A DNA stretch of 32,398 nt, taken from Trichomonas tenax. Lineage: Eukaryota; Parabasalia; Trichomonadida; Trichomonadidae. Numbering within the stretch: position 1 is the first letter of the stretch; every line of letters begins with the position of its first letter. The notes beneath the pieces were generated by a model. The model was not told the origin of the DNA. It worked only from the letters and a program-made list of their open reading frames with translations, and did no database searches. A program made the position numbers and the translations under genes. Below are positions 1 through 9,797 of this stretch, in pieces. The stretch lies in contig JALKBU010000574.1 in NCBI GenBank assembly GCA_023091735.1, forward strand, positions 1 to 32,398, read 5' to 3'.

Positions 1-132
1 TTTCTTACCAATTAGGTATATGCTCGTTGATGATAGAGTTGTGGCTCGTCAACAACACTAACCTGGATGTATTGGTTAGACAACAAAGATATTTATGACA
101 CTTTTTATAAAGGTGACAATTTGCCCGTGCAA

Positions 133-200
133 AAAAGTGACGGTTTATTCATGAAAAGTGACTTTAAGGTTTCCCTGTCACTTTTTGATGTTCACTTTTG
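133..200. repeat. Cluster of AAAAGTGAC motifs in both orientations
   Basis: AAAAGTGAC occurs directly at 133-141 and 154-162. The reverse complement GTCACTTTT occurs at 177-185, and the related TTCACTTTTGTCA begins at 191. Four copies of a 9-mer core within about 70 bases, arranged head-to-head, is more than expected from AT-rich background. The same core forms the arms of the perfect hairpin at 30732-30773 at the other side of the window. Function unknown. Confidence 0.5.
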
Positions 201-2225
201 TCATAGACTCCAAAAAAACATGATTTGAATAGCTGTTTTAACCAAATTTATATGTTGTAGAGGTATATATGATATCGATTTTCTAGAAAAATATAGTTAG
301 GCACTCTATAATTAAAAAAAATGATTCAAAGCAAAAACACTTCTAACGCATTATTTTCATGTTCTATTTTCTAAACTAAGATTTTTTTAAAAAAAAAAAT
401 GTCATTATCACAGTGAATTACATTTCGTGAAAATATCAATTTCATTGAACACGAATAAGCCAAGCACGAGTTGGAAGCTATAACAGTCTGCATCTAATTC
501 TGTTGTATTGATAAATTTGAAGATTTGAAAATGGAAGTAAACATGTCGAAAAAAACGAGTTGGTCTAATTTTACCTCACTGAGGTGCTTCATATACGAAA
601 ATGCAGTTCATCAAATAGATGATGTGATTATTTTGTTGGAGAATTTCTTTTGAATGTGGTGTAAAACTGTCATACTTAAAATCTGATCACCTTGAAATTG
701 ATCTGCTCGATACAAAAAGTTCATAGAGTAAACATCATCTCATTCAAGGAAATTTACATGTCATAATTTGAATTTGATGTCAAAATATCTTTCATAGATT
801 TAAAATCGCCCGTAAGGTTCTTGACCTCACTTTGAAAAAATGCAATATCCAATTCCCAAAACCCTAAAACTTTTGCATTTTTTCTTGCCGAAACATTAAT
901 GCTTTGTTTTATTGTCTAGGTTAAGATTCTAGGTATAAAACATTCTAGTTCGCACAATTTGTGCACATTCGAAATTTAAACTTGCTCAAAATCACGACAA
1001 CAATAAGATTAAATTGGATATATATAATACAGTAATTATTGTTATATGATTCATCTATTAAGCAAACCATAAGAGCAATTAAATTAACATATATTCGATT
1101 TAATCATCTGTAAAATTTGGTATAGTGCACATTTACTGCTGTGCATGATAATGCATTTACCTCTATATCACAATGGAGGAATGACATTAAGCATAAATTT
1201 TGATCGAAATTTGGATATTTTTTTTCAATACAACAAAAAAAGCATGTAAAATCATAGAATATTCATTTTAATTAGAATCTCTACATAACGCACTTATAAA
1301 ATGAGAAATTTGATTTTGAAATAATTTTGATTGAATAATTTATATATTTTGCGCCAAGCACATTATTACTATGCAATACTGTACTATGCGAACTAACCCA
1401 TAAAGCGATATATCTAAAATTATACTGCGTTAATCTAAATAATATTTAATTTGCTGTCAAAAATGTACAAATATACACAAAATCAGGATTGTCAAGGTGC
1501 ATATGGTTGCTGTGTTGTTTTGACAACCTTTATCTAATCCATTCTTTCTTAACCATATATATTCAAAAAAACTACATATATCTAACCTATAACTGCTAAT
1601 TTGTGTGATGCCATTTTAATGTAGTTCTAGAGTCATACCTAACTACATTAGAAAAATTACAATAATATTCATTTATATGAAGACATTCTAAAGACTTCAA
1701 TCATGCCAAAAATATAATCAAAAAAGTGAAGTTTTTCTGACAAAATGGAATTACGACCTCTCTTTATGATATATGGCTTTGCAATGTTAAGGGCATTCTA
1801 TATTTCATAAAATTTTTCAAAAAGAAAGAAAAAACTCCTCTTACAAATCAGGGTCCTAATGACTACGATTAAATAAACTTGACCTCACTTTTGACATGTA
1901 AACTAAAACTGATACATAGATTTAATGCTTTTAACACTATGTATATATATCATAGATATCATACACGAAAAATTAAGACATGAAAATCAAAATTCAATGA
2001 GTTTTCAAAAAAAAAACTAATTAATTACACTAAACTTGAAACATTTCGAAAAAATTCGGGCATGAAAAAAAAGTGAAAGATCTTTACTTGGTTATACGAT
2101 ATAATATGTAGTACACAGTGTATATAAACATGTTTATTATTTTAAATTATGTTTAATCTATTATTTGTTGAGTTATGAATCTTCCAATCCCAAAAGTGAG
2201 GTCAAAAACCTTAAGAATGTGAGCT

Positions 2226-2273
2226 CAGGTTTGTGCCTCTCCGTCATGTCTGGTTTTAAAAGGCACAAACCTG
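2226..2273. repeat. Perfect 13-bp inverted repeat upstream of the large gene
   Basis: CAGGTTTGTGCCT at 2226-2238 is matched by its exact reverse complement at 2261-2273, with a 22-nt spacer. It lies about 70 nt upstream of a likely initiator and 125 nt upstream of the start codon at 2398. It could be a protein-binding palindrome, a short mobile-element remnant or a structured RNA; the sequence does not decide. Confidence 0.6.
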
Positions 2274-2341
2274 TGCAATTTACAAATCTGAGATTGTAAT
2301 TGATACATATTATAATGGGTGCACACAAGCTTTCGGTTGGA

Positions 2342-2350
2342 TCATTCATT
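2342..2350 (+). promoter_or_regulatory. Candidate trichomonad initiator (TCATTCATT) of the large gene
   Basis: The sequence TCATTCATT fits the trichomonad initiator TCA(C/T)(A/T), where transcription starts at the A. It sits about 50 nt before the ATG at 2398, longer than the usual very short trichomonad leader. A start here would include an out-of-frame ATG at 2358 that opens an 18-codon upstream reading frame overlapping the main start. Prediction from motif only. Confidence 0.4.
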
Positions 2351-2397
2351 GTAATTAATGAAGGAAAATATAAAAAGTGAAAAAAAAATTGTCAGAA

Positions 2398-5300
2398 ATG
2401 AAAACGAAAAATGATCAAATAAGCTCTTCCATTCTCTCCAATGAAATCAACTCCTTCATGGAGGAACTCGGAAGGATGGCGAAGCATTATCTCTCACTTG
2501 CGCCGAAAGACGAAGGTTCTGATCTCTTCAAAGATTTCATCTCCACATTCAGCTTCAAGGAAGATTCCTATCAACAATTCATTGCGAACTGTGGCCTTTT
2601 TGCCGCACCAAATCCTGAGGAAAACTACAAATTCTTCCAAAAAGCGTTTCCAGAGATTAAAGCTTCTACTATGTCAAAGCCGGCCGGATACAATGGTGGC
2701 GTCTGTATTTTCGCATCTGTGCTTGATGGTGTCGACTGGAGCTCGAATATAACGAAAAATGTTATTTATTTCATAACGAGAATAGTTATTTCTGACTTCA
2801 CAATAGAGCTTCTTAAGATGGTTGAAAGCCTTCCTGAGAGTTCTGTGAAATTCTTTGCAAGAGAAATGACAGTTTACATCGATTCTCTCGACGAAATTAG
2901 CCACGCCACAATTAAGGAGGTCATTGCAAAGAACTACGCTGAAGCTGCTTATTACCTCTCTAAGATTTCGCCTTTGCCAACATTAACAGCATTCACTTCA
3001 ATTTATTCGAAATATACAACGAATGATAAGAAGAAACTTTTCTTCATCGTTACTTCTTCACTTTGCACACCTGAAAAAGTTGATGCAAGCTTCACAAAAA
3101 TCTTCGGAAGTTACATTTCTGAGTTCCAATCTTGCGATTCAGGAAATCAAATTATTTTCAGAGATTTCCTTCTGAACCTTACTTTGCAAACATTGACAAC
3201 AGATCAAAGCTTAGAAACAAACTCTGTTTATAAATCATTCTACAACTATGTCAAAATTGGAGCAAACTCATCAGAGACTCTTTCATCCATTTTTGCTGGT
3301 CTTACCAACTATTTTGAGGTCGATACTGATCTTATTCCTGTTGAAAATTTCATTGAACAATACGTCACAAAGCATATCAAGGATATTCCACGTGTCTGCT
3401 ATGAACTCATTGTGAAGCTTCGTGGCGCATACTTTGAACCAGAAGTTTTGCGTTTGAAGAAACATCACAATTATAAATGGAAACCATCGCTCAATAATGT
3501 CAAAGAATTCTATCATTTTATCGCACAGTGGATTGCTGAGAACAATTCATTGTTCCAAAACGATTCAAATCCAAATCCACCGCCATATGTCGATCTTCTT
3601 CTTGAGCAATTGGCTTTCATCGATCTCAAGCTCTTCATGGACATCATTATTCCAAAACTCACAGACAAGGATATCTTCAACAAGCCATTCACGCCATTCT
3701 TCCACGCAATGGAAGCTGTCATTCCAACACTGGAAGCTAAAAACCAGAAGGAATGCCTTCCTGAGCTCAAGAGAATTCTCCTTGTTTTCGTCACAAAGTG
3801 CATGATGGAGCAGAGTCTTGATCCAACACTTAACCTTCACATGTGCAGTGTTGCATCATTCACAGCAGCTCTCACACAATCTGGTGAAGACAAGGAGCAG
3901 ATTCTTCCAAGAATGTGTCTCACACTCAAGCAGACAAGCTTCCCACTCGTTGATCCAACACTCATGCAATCAACAAACAGCCTTGTTCAGGAATTAATCA
4001 ATCAAGTTGATAAGTCTTCAAAGCCGATTTACTCTGCTGATCCTATCGACTACACGCAGAACTTCCAGGACATTTCCGATAGGATTCCAATCGAAGAAGA
4101 GCTTCTCATGATGTCACTCTACCTTGAGCCAGACTCGGAACTCGCCAGATTCCTTTGTTCGATGGTCTTCTCACAGTCTTCTTACACATTCACATTGACA
4201 ATCAGAGTTTTGCAGGCCATTGTTCACAGATTCCCACAGTTCGCTGAGAACGCTGTAAGACACCTTTGCAACTTCTTCATCGAGAAGAAGCTCAGCTTCT
4301 CATCCATCATCAACTGCATCAACACTCTTATGCACGTTTTGGAAGCTGCCAACAAGGAGAACGTCACATTCCCGAAGGAAACATTAAACGCTGTTAACTA
4401 CGTTGCTATCATTGGTCTCTGCGTCCCAGTCAGATCTCTTAGATTGCAGATTCTCAAGATGTGCTCAATCATGTCAGGCAGCAAGTCCTCCAATTTGTTC
4501 TTCCAGGAATTCATGCTTAAATACAGCGACAAGATCTCAAAGCGTGCTCTTGTCACAGCTGTTAAGGCACTTGCAATCAAGACTGAGACAGAACTTCATT
4601 CTCTCCCACTCATCAAATTCATTGATGTCGCAAACTCTTCTTTCAGCCATTTGTACGTTTTCTATGTCGCATCAATGGGTCATTATCTCGCTAACAACGC
4701 GCACATCATCTCTCCCGACTTCACACAGTCACTCCTTGTTGCTCACCGTATCCTTAATAACATCATGATGTCAATCAGCATCGATGGAAAGGGCAATGAT
4801 GATATTCCATACCTTTCCAACTGCACAGCAATGCTCATCTCCATCCATGACATTGAGTCCAACTTGTCTCACCCAATGATCTACTTCGATAACCACAGAA
4901 TCCAGAGCATTGTCCACGTCATGATCGAGAAGCTCGCAAAGTACAAAGATTTGTCCAGACTCAATGCAATCTTCTCATCCATTTCTTCAACGCTCATTGT
5001 CCCTGTCACACCACTCTTAGGCCAGCCGCAGTGGGAGCTCCAGCAGCCACTCATCATGTGCATTGCTGACTGCTTCAATCGCGGCAGAATGGCTGTTTTA
5101 GATGAAAATGGCGTGGTCAAGAACTCAATCTACACAGCACTTCACTCAGCATTGATCACAATTGTCAGGCGTGGAATTGTTTCAACAAAGTGCGATTTCC
5201 AGATCCACCAGGAGTTGGAAATACGTGATTTAGTTTTCTTGAACAACTTCGGTTCTGCACTTAAGTATGTTTTCGATGAGATATTCGAATTCCACAAGAA

Positions 5301-8300
5301 GAACATGAAACTTGGTATCATCGAGAGCTCAACGTTCAACAAAGCTGCAGTTGGTCACTTATTCGATGGCTCAAAGTGGTTCATCTTCTTCTACAACATT
5401 TGCACAATTGGTCTTCCATCTCTCATCTCTGCATTCTCAAGCTGGTTGAGAATCTCAAAGGTTCCTGCTGAATTTAATGCTGCATTCATCGACAAACTCG
5501 AGAGATTCGCCAACTTGGATATCAACATCGGTGCTTCTTTCTTTGCTCACGATCCAAAGAACCTCATCAATCTTTACATGAAGAGCAGCAGAGTTCACTA
5601 TTCCCTTTTCGCTGGCCTTGCAAATCAACTTGATGTTCCATCGAACTTAATCTCCAACCTTAAGACCCTCAACGAGAGTGTCCAGAAGTCAACTGGAAAG
5701 CCAGAGTCTGATATCATTCATTTGTACTACTCAAACATTGGTAGATTGTTCGGTCTTTGCTTCTCATATTTGACATCGCAGCTCACAGCAGAAAGAGAGA
5801 ACGCATTGAACTTCATTGAAAAGCTCACTCTCATCACAGCCTTTATCAGAGAGGATGCACAGAGCTGTGTTTTTGTCTTGAAGGCCATTAAGGATATCAG
5901 GAAGCGCATGACCGTTTCTTTCTCTGTTTTCATCCAGAACGAAATCTTCCAACTCGCTCAAATTATTGCATCTCACTTCGAGTTCTGCTCAGAGCAATTC
6001 ATCAGAGAAGCAATCTCGTTTGTTCTCCAGGACAAGAAGGGATCTGCAACACGAAGGCCATCCTGTGATTCTCACAAGCAGGGCACAGATAGAAAGTCCA
6101 TGAGACGTCCAACAAAGATTCATTCTGCATCAAGAGGTGTTTCTATCTTCGGTTCCAACATGGATGAAGCTTTGAAGAAACTCTCTATCAATAGCCACCA
6201 GCAACTTGATTACATCGACTTCAACCGCGAAGAAGTTATCATTTCTTTCATCCCTCGCTGGCTCACAAGCTTCCACTACGATCTTGAGCATGAAGGAATT
6301 TGCCTTAAGTGCGAACCGCAGTTCAGATCGTTCACTATCCACATGTTCCTTGAAGAACTCCTTACAATGTGCAGCAGATTCGGACTTATTCCAGCTATCG
6401 CTATCATTATCAACGGTATCATTGATAGAAATGTCAAATTCTTCATTTTCTCGCTCATCAACCTTCAAGTTGTCTCTCCGCAGTTCAAGCAAAGTGCGAT
6501 GACATTCCTAATCTATATCTATAACATTAGACCGGACCTCTTCATTGAAAACATTATGAAGTATTTGAACTGCGGCTCCTGGTTCTTCTACAAGATTCAA
6601 ATGCATGCACACATTAATATTTCTGACAAACTCCTTCAAGAAGAAGAGGAGAAGGAACCAACAAACGCTGACTATGCTTCGATCTTAACTTTCATCCTCG
6701 AACTTCTCATCGAGTGCTGCCCAGAAGAACCAGAACCACTCGAGAAAGTCAAGCCACTAATCATTGCTTTCTGCGACATTATGCTCAGCACACTGAACCC
6801 AGAGTCTGATGACAGCTCCATGATCGATGAGAATCTCGCCAAATTGATGGACAAGATGATCTTCGTGCTCATGGATTTGTACGCAGAAAAAGCGAAGACA
6901 ATCGCAATCATCGGCCCATACATCAAGCGATGCCCACGTGAATTCATTCTTGAGTGGGGTCTCTGCTGCGGTTGGCTTCCAGCTGCAACAAGAGCTCTCC
7001 AGATGTTCAACTATCTCCACTTCACAATAGAAGCAGAAGAGATTCCTCTCCTTCTCAGAGCCATTCAGTGTGTTGCAAGCATCCTTAACGAGCGTACTGA
7101 TCCATCAAGAATTTCGCAGTTCAACAAGCACTGGGAATCACAGATCACACAGTCCAAGCGTGGTATCGATGTTAAACCATCAATCAACTACATCACAATG
7201 TGCCTTGACTGCCTCCTTGCATACATCACAACAACCAAGGAATATCCTATGGAGATCTTCTCGACAGCTGCTGCTTTGATGAAGTGCTGCACACCAGACC
7301 AGGCATCAATCTATGCTTTGTCTGTTAAGATTCTCGGTCAATACATTCGTGGACTTGATTCCACATCAGTTCTCAAGCCATTCGTTGGCGATGGTATCCT
7401 TCCACTCTTCTTCCTTTGCACTGAAGCTGATTCCAGTCTTCTCGACGAAATATCATCCGTCATCAAGAAACTCATTAAGGGCAATGCCTTCGATGTCTTG
7501 CTGAAGCAGGAAGTTTCTCCGATAGTTTCATTCTTCGTCTTGATGCCATCTCTTTGGGGTGCTGGCTTGGATCCTCACCTCAACACAATCCTTGTCGAAG
7601 CATTCGCTTCAAAGTTCGGAACCGACTCACGCAACTACGTCGAAGCTGTCTTAAGCGGCCGTTCTAGAAGCTCTCAGAACATTAAGGCCTTCTGCCAGAA
7701 GTATCTTCCTGTAGTTCCAAAGGACCTCATGCTCCAGATCATCCACATCTACGTCCAGTTCGCTAGACATGGAACACACGAGCAACAAGAAGCTGTTATG
7801 GTCTTCACAAACGAGATCAAGAACTTCGCACCAATGCAGGAAGCCCAGAAGGATATTGCAAGCATCGCCGAAATCGCTGTCAAGAACCAATCGTCACAGA
7901 ATGTCGAAGGTGTCCTTGCTTTCATCAGAGAACTCGTTAAGCTCGACTTCCATGTTGCTGCTGGTCCGCCACCGATCGCATCAAAGATGGTCTCGCAGTT
8001 CCCAGTTGTCACTGTCTATCCGAAGGAGTCAATCCTCAACTGGGTCCCGGCTGCAGAAGACGTCTTTGAAGACCCGAAGAACTGGCCACCGCTCTATGTC
8101 AGCGATGACAGGTTCATTGGCGCCATCTTCCTTGAAGAAGAACTCGATGCTGTCATGCAAGTCAAAGAAGTCCACTTCTCTGCTCTCAATAACCAATATA
8201 AGATCGCATTGGAGCAGAAGCCAGTCCAGAAGGAGATGTCTATGTGCACAATCAGCGATGTCCTCAACCTCATCGTCGAGATGAGCAAGATTGAGTCACA

Positions 8301-8460
8301 GACAAACGTAAAAGTCGTCAAAGATGCATCTCTCTGGTTCAAGGATCAGTCAATCGATACCTCTGTCAAGCCAAACGTCTTCTACCCAGGGCACAGCGAC
8401 TTGCAAGAAATCTGCAAAGATGAAATGGCAGGACTCGAAATTCCATTCAAGCTTCATTAA
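2398..8460 (+). CDS. Very large alpha-solenoid (HEAT/ARM-like) protein, possibly Furry/Tao3/Mor2-like
   Basis: I place the start at the ATG at 2398; the open frame extends seven codons further upstream only through a GTG. This gives about 2020 residues ending in TAA. The protein is almost entirely helical in character: repeated amphipathic blocks rich in Leu, Ile and Phe, with no signal peptide, no convincing membrane spans and no catalytic motif. A basic, Ser/Arg-rich, probably disordered linker lies at about residues 1210-1255, and an acidic EEEEKEP patch near residue 1415. Around residues 1280-1400 the pattern (a 'RWLTSF' block, then 'FLIYIYNIRPDLFIENIMKYL'-type helices) recalls the central region of Furry/Tao3/Mor2 cell-morphogenesis scaffolds, which act with NDR kinases in polarity. 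That resemblance is weak and is an inference. Codon use is strongly biased and GC-richer than the flanks, typical of an expressed gene. A lineage-specific HEAT scaffold is the main alternative. Confidence 0.85.
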   Translation: MKTKNDQISSSILSNEINSFMEELGRMAKHYLSLAPKDEGSDLFKDFISTFSFKEDSYQQFIANCGLFAAPNPEENYKFFQKAFPEIKASTMSKPAGYNGGVCIFASVLDGVDWSSNITKNVIYFITRIVISDFTIELLKMVESLPESSVKFFAREMTVYIDSLDEISHATIKEVIAKNYAEAAYYLSKISPLPTLTAFTSIYSKYTTNDKKKLFFIVTSSLCTPEKVDASFTKIFGSYISEFQSCDSGNQIIFRDFLLNLTLQTLTTDQSLETNSVYKSFYNYVKIGANSSETLSSIFAGLTNYFEVDTDLIPVENFIEQYVTKHIKDIPRVCYELIVKLRGAYFEPEVLRLKKHHNYKWKPSLNNVKEFYHFIAQWIAENNSLFQNDSNPNPPPYVDLLLEQLAFIDLKLFMDIIIPKLTDKDIFNKPFTPFFHAMEAVIPTLEAKNQKECLPELKRILLVFVTKCMMEQSLDPTLNLHMCSVASFTAALTQSGEDKEQILPRMCLTLKQTSFPLVDPTLMQSTNSLVQELINQVDKSSKPIYSADPIDYTQNFQDISDRIPIEEELLMMSLYLEPDSELARFLCSMVFSQSSYTFTLTIRVLQAIVHRFPQFAENAVRHLCNFFIEKKLSFSSIINCINTLMHVLEAANKENVTFPKETLNAVNYVAIIGLCVPVRSLRLQILKMCSIMSGSKSSNLFFQEFMLKYSDKISKRALVTAVKALAIKTETELHSLPLIKFIDVANSSFSHLYVFYVASMGHYLANNAHIISPDFTQSLLVAHRILNNIMMSISIDGKGNDDIPYLSNCTAMLISIHDIESNLSHPMIYFDNHRIQSIVHVMIEKLAKYKDLSRLNAIFSSISSTLIVPVTPLLGQPQWELQQPLIMCIADCFNRGRMAVLDENGVVKNSIYTALHSALITIVRRGIVSTKCDFQIHQELEIRDLVFLNNFGSALKYVFDEIFEFHKKNMKLGIIESSTFNKAAVGHLFDGSKWFIFFYNICTIGLPSLISAFSSWLRISKVPAEFNAAFIDKLERFANLDINIGASFFAHDPKNLINLYMKSSRVHYSLFAGLANQLDVPSNLISNLKTLNESVQKSTGKPESDIIHLYYSNIGRLFGLCFSYLTSQLTAERENALNFIEKLTLITAFIREDAQSCVFVLKAIKDIRKRMTVSFSVFIQNEIFQLAQIIASHFEFCSEQFIREAISFVLQDKKGSATRRPSCDSHKQGTDRKSMRRPTKIHSASRGVSIFGSNMDEALKKLSINSHQQLDYIDFNREEVIISFIPRWLTSFHYDLEHEGICLKCEPQFRSFTIHMFLEELLTMCSRFGLIPAIAIIINGIIDRNVKFFIFSLINLQVVSPQFKQSAMTFLIYIYNIRPDLFIENIMKYLNCGSWFFYKIQMHAHINISDKLLQEEEEKEPTNADYASILTFILELLIECCPEEPEPLEKVKPLIIAFCDIMLSTLNPESDDSSMIDENLAKLMDKMIFVLMDLYAEKAKTIAIIGPYIKRCPREFILEWGLCCGWLPAATRALQMFNYLHFTIEAEEIPLLLRAIQCVASILNERTDPSRISQFNKHWESQITQSKRGIDVKPSINYITMCLDCLLAYITTTKEYPMEIFSTAAALMKCCTPDQASIYALSVKILGQYIRGLDSTSVLKPFVGDGILPLFFLCTEADSSLLDEISSVIKKLIKGNAFDVLLKQEVSPIVSFFVLMPSLWGAGLDPHLNTILVEAFASKFGTDSRNYVEAVLSGRSRSSQNIKAFCQKYLPVVPKDLMLQIIHIYVQFARHGTHEQQEAVMVFTNEIKNFAPMQEAQKDIASIAEIAVKNQSSQNVEGVLAFIRELVKLDFHVAAGPPPIASKMVSQFPVVTVYPKESILNWVPAAEDVFEDPKNWPPLYVSDDRFIGAIFLEEELDAVMQVKEVHFSALNNQYKIALEQKPVQKEMSMCTISDVLNLIVEMSKIESQTNVKVVKDASLWFKDQSIDTSVKPNVFYPGHSDLQEICKDEMAGLEIPFKLH

Positions 8461-8839
8461 CTTTATCTTATTTTAAACATTACGATTTTTCTATATATGT
8501 AATGATTACTTGGCGACTTCGCCGAATAACATAACAATTTTACTTTCTTAATAATGATTTATGCTCACATAAAAATTTGACGAAAAAAGACAATTTCTGA
8601 CATGTCAGTATTCAAAATCCGATAATTTCATTTGTAAACATCTCAAATCTATGTGTTTGACATTTACAAGACAGATTTAAAATTTTTGTCCACTACAACA
8701 GCTTAAAGCAGAAATATAAAATTTCTTCTTTATAAAAAAAACGGCTTTTTTGAATAGAAAATAATCGTTTGTCTTTTGTTACGACTGTTTTTTTTAATTT
8801 GATGCAATAGAAACAGTTTTGATATATCACTTCATTTCT
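8461..8839. other. Intergenic spacer with no gene
   Basis: AT-rich spacer between two same-strand genes. It contains T and A runs and a small GC-rich palindrome, GGCGA-CT-TCGCC at 8512-8523, about 50 nt after the upstream stop codon, which could be a 3'-UTR hairpin. Nothing else is recognisable apart from the initiator-like bases at its right end. Confidence 0.6.
8827..8836 (+). promoter_or_regulatory. Tandem initiator-like motif TCACTTCATT
   Basis: Two overlapping-style matches to the trichomonad initiator (TCACT, then TCATT) lie immediately before the ATG at 8840, predicting a leader of about 6 to 11 nt, which is typical of trichomonad genes. This argues that the downstream broken gene was once, or still is, transcribed. 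Confidence 0.5.
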
Positions 8840-9567
8840 ATGAGTGTAGAACTGCTTATGAAGTTCACGATGCTAAGCTACATCACTAACCTTGCAGAGG
8901 AAACAGATGATGAAAAGCTTGGAATTACAGTGAAGATCCTTGAAGATAGCTGGGGTTTGTTACGTGCTCGAAATATCCCAACAAAACCAATCGAGGAACT
9001 TGTAGCAAAGGTCGAATATAACCAAGAAGAGTCGATAAGACTTCTTGCAGAAGTTCAGGAATTGTTTGATAACGAAAAATATCAGGAGAAGCTTCAAAAG
9101 CAGATCCAGCAAATGATGCATGCTATATGCTTCCTGCCAGATTATTGATGAAGCTCCAAAGATGGAAGAGTGCAGCTTTTGATCTTGAGCTTGTCCTGTT
9201 GCTTAATCCACAAAATAGAGAAGCATACACGCTCCTTAAGAATGATCATTGCATGTGCGATGACTTCGATTGTGCAAGAAAAGTCGTTGCCAGAGCTCAA
9301 AAGATTTTCCCAGATTTCTCAAATGCTGAAGAACAATTAAATCCCTCTCTTTTCCCCGGGTTCCAAGAAAGAACTAATTCATATTTGAAGTTCCTGCAAC
9401 AAGGAGATAATTTCGAAAAATTGAAAGCTATGTCAGCAAAAATACAGGGAAAATCTCATGAAGAATTGATGACTGACCCTGAATTTGTGGCCCTTATGAA
9501 TGAAATGAATGGCTTTGCCGAATATGATGTTCCAATTTCAAATTATTTTTTTTTACTCTGCTTTTAA
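8840..9567 (+). pseudogene. SGT/Hip-like TPR co-chaperone gene interrupted by a frameshift
   Basis: Two overlapping frames make one product. The first frame, from the ATG at 8840, gives an N-terminal helical block ending 'LGITVKILEDSWGLL', which resembles the dimerisation domain of SGT proteins, then the beginning of a TPR ('LFDNEKYQE'). It stops at 9146-9148. The second frame carries the rest of the TPR: before its ATG at 9127 the same frame already reads 'DPANDACYMLPARLL', followed by 'KLQRWKSAAFDLELVLLLNP' and a second TPR, then a segment with 'DPEFVALMNEM' like an STI1/DP motif. The frames must switch near 9085-9095. No GT-AG pair of the right length phase explains the switch, so an indel or an assembly error is likely. 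SGT and Hip link Hsp70/Hsp90 to clients; with the TPRs split this copy is probably inactive. The last residues read into a T-run and may not be native. Confidence 0.6.
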
Positions 9568-9797
9568 TTTAATTATCATTTTGATTCGCTTCTCAGTAAA
9601 GTGTACAACGAAATCGAATGTGAATTAATGAGACATCAATGATTCGATTAGTTAAGCATTTTCATCAATTTATACATCTCTTTTATATCTAAAGACTTTT
9701 ATAACATTTTTTAGAAAAAACTTATAAATAATTATTGTTTTATTTCTCAAAAAAAGCAGATATCCAAATAAAAAAATTAAAAATATAATAATAAATA

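Larger units (their letters stand above)
1..2397. other. Non-coding AT-rich region upstream of the large solenoid gene
   Basis: No credible coding region is visible on either strand; reading frames are short and lack family motifs. The stretch holds homopolymer runs, a cluster of AAAAGTGAC-type motifs near 130-200 on both strands, three copies of a TTGACCTCACTTT motif (about 820, 1879 and, inverted, 2193) and an inverted repeat at 2226-2273. There is no tRNA-like or rRNA-like segment that I can recognise. It may be ordinary intergenic DNA or eroded mobile-element sequence. Confidence 0.6.

Noticed and set aside
6130..6502. Long antisense and shifted frames inside the large solenoid, flippase and RPC1 genes
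   Set aside because: They are shadows of biased codon use in the real genes, with Ser/Leu-rich translations and no motifs.
8885..8897. ACTAACCTTGCAG as an intron 3' splice site in the SGT-like gene
   Set aside because: The branch motif is right but the spacing and the ending differ from ACTAACACACAG, no matching donor lies upstream, and the frame is open through it.
9053..9109. An intron explaining the frame switch in the SGT-like gene (for example GTTTGAT...CAG at 9064-9085)
   Set aside because: Every GT-AG combination I checked in this stretch has a length that does not convert the first frame into the second, and none has the CTAAC branch motif.
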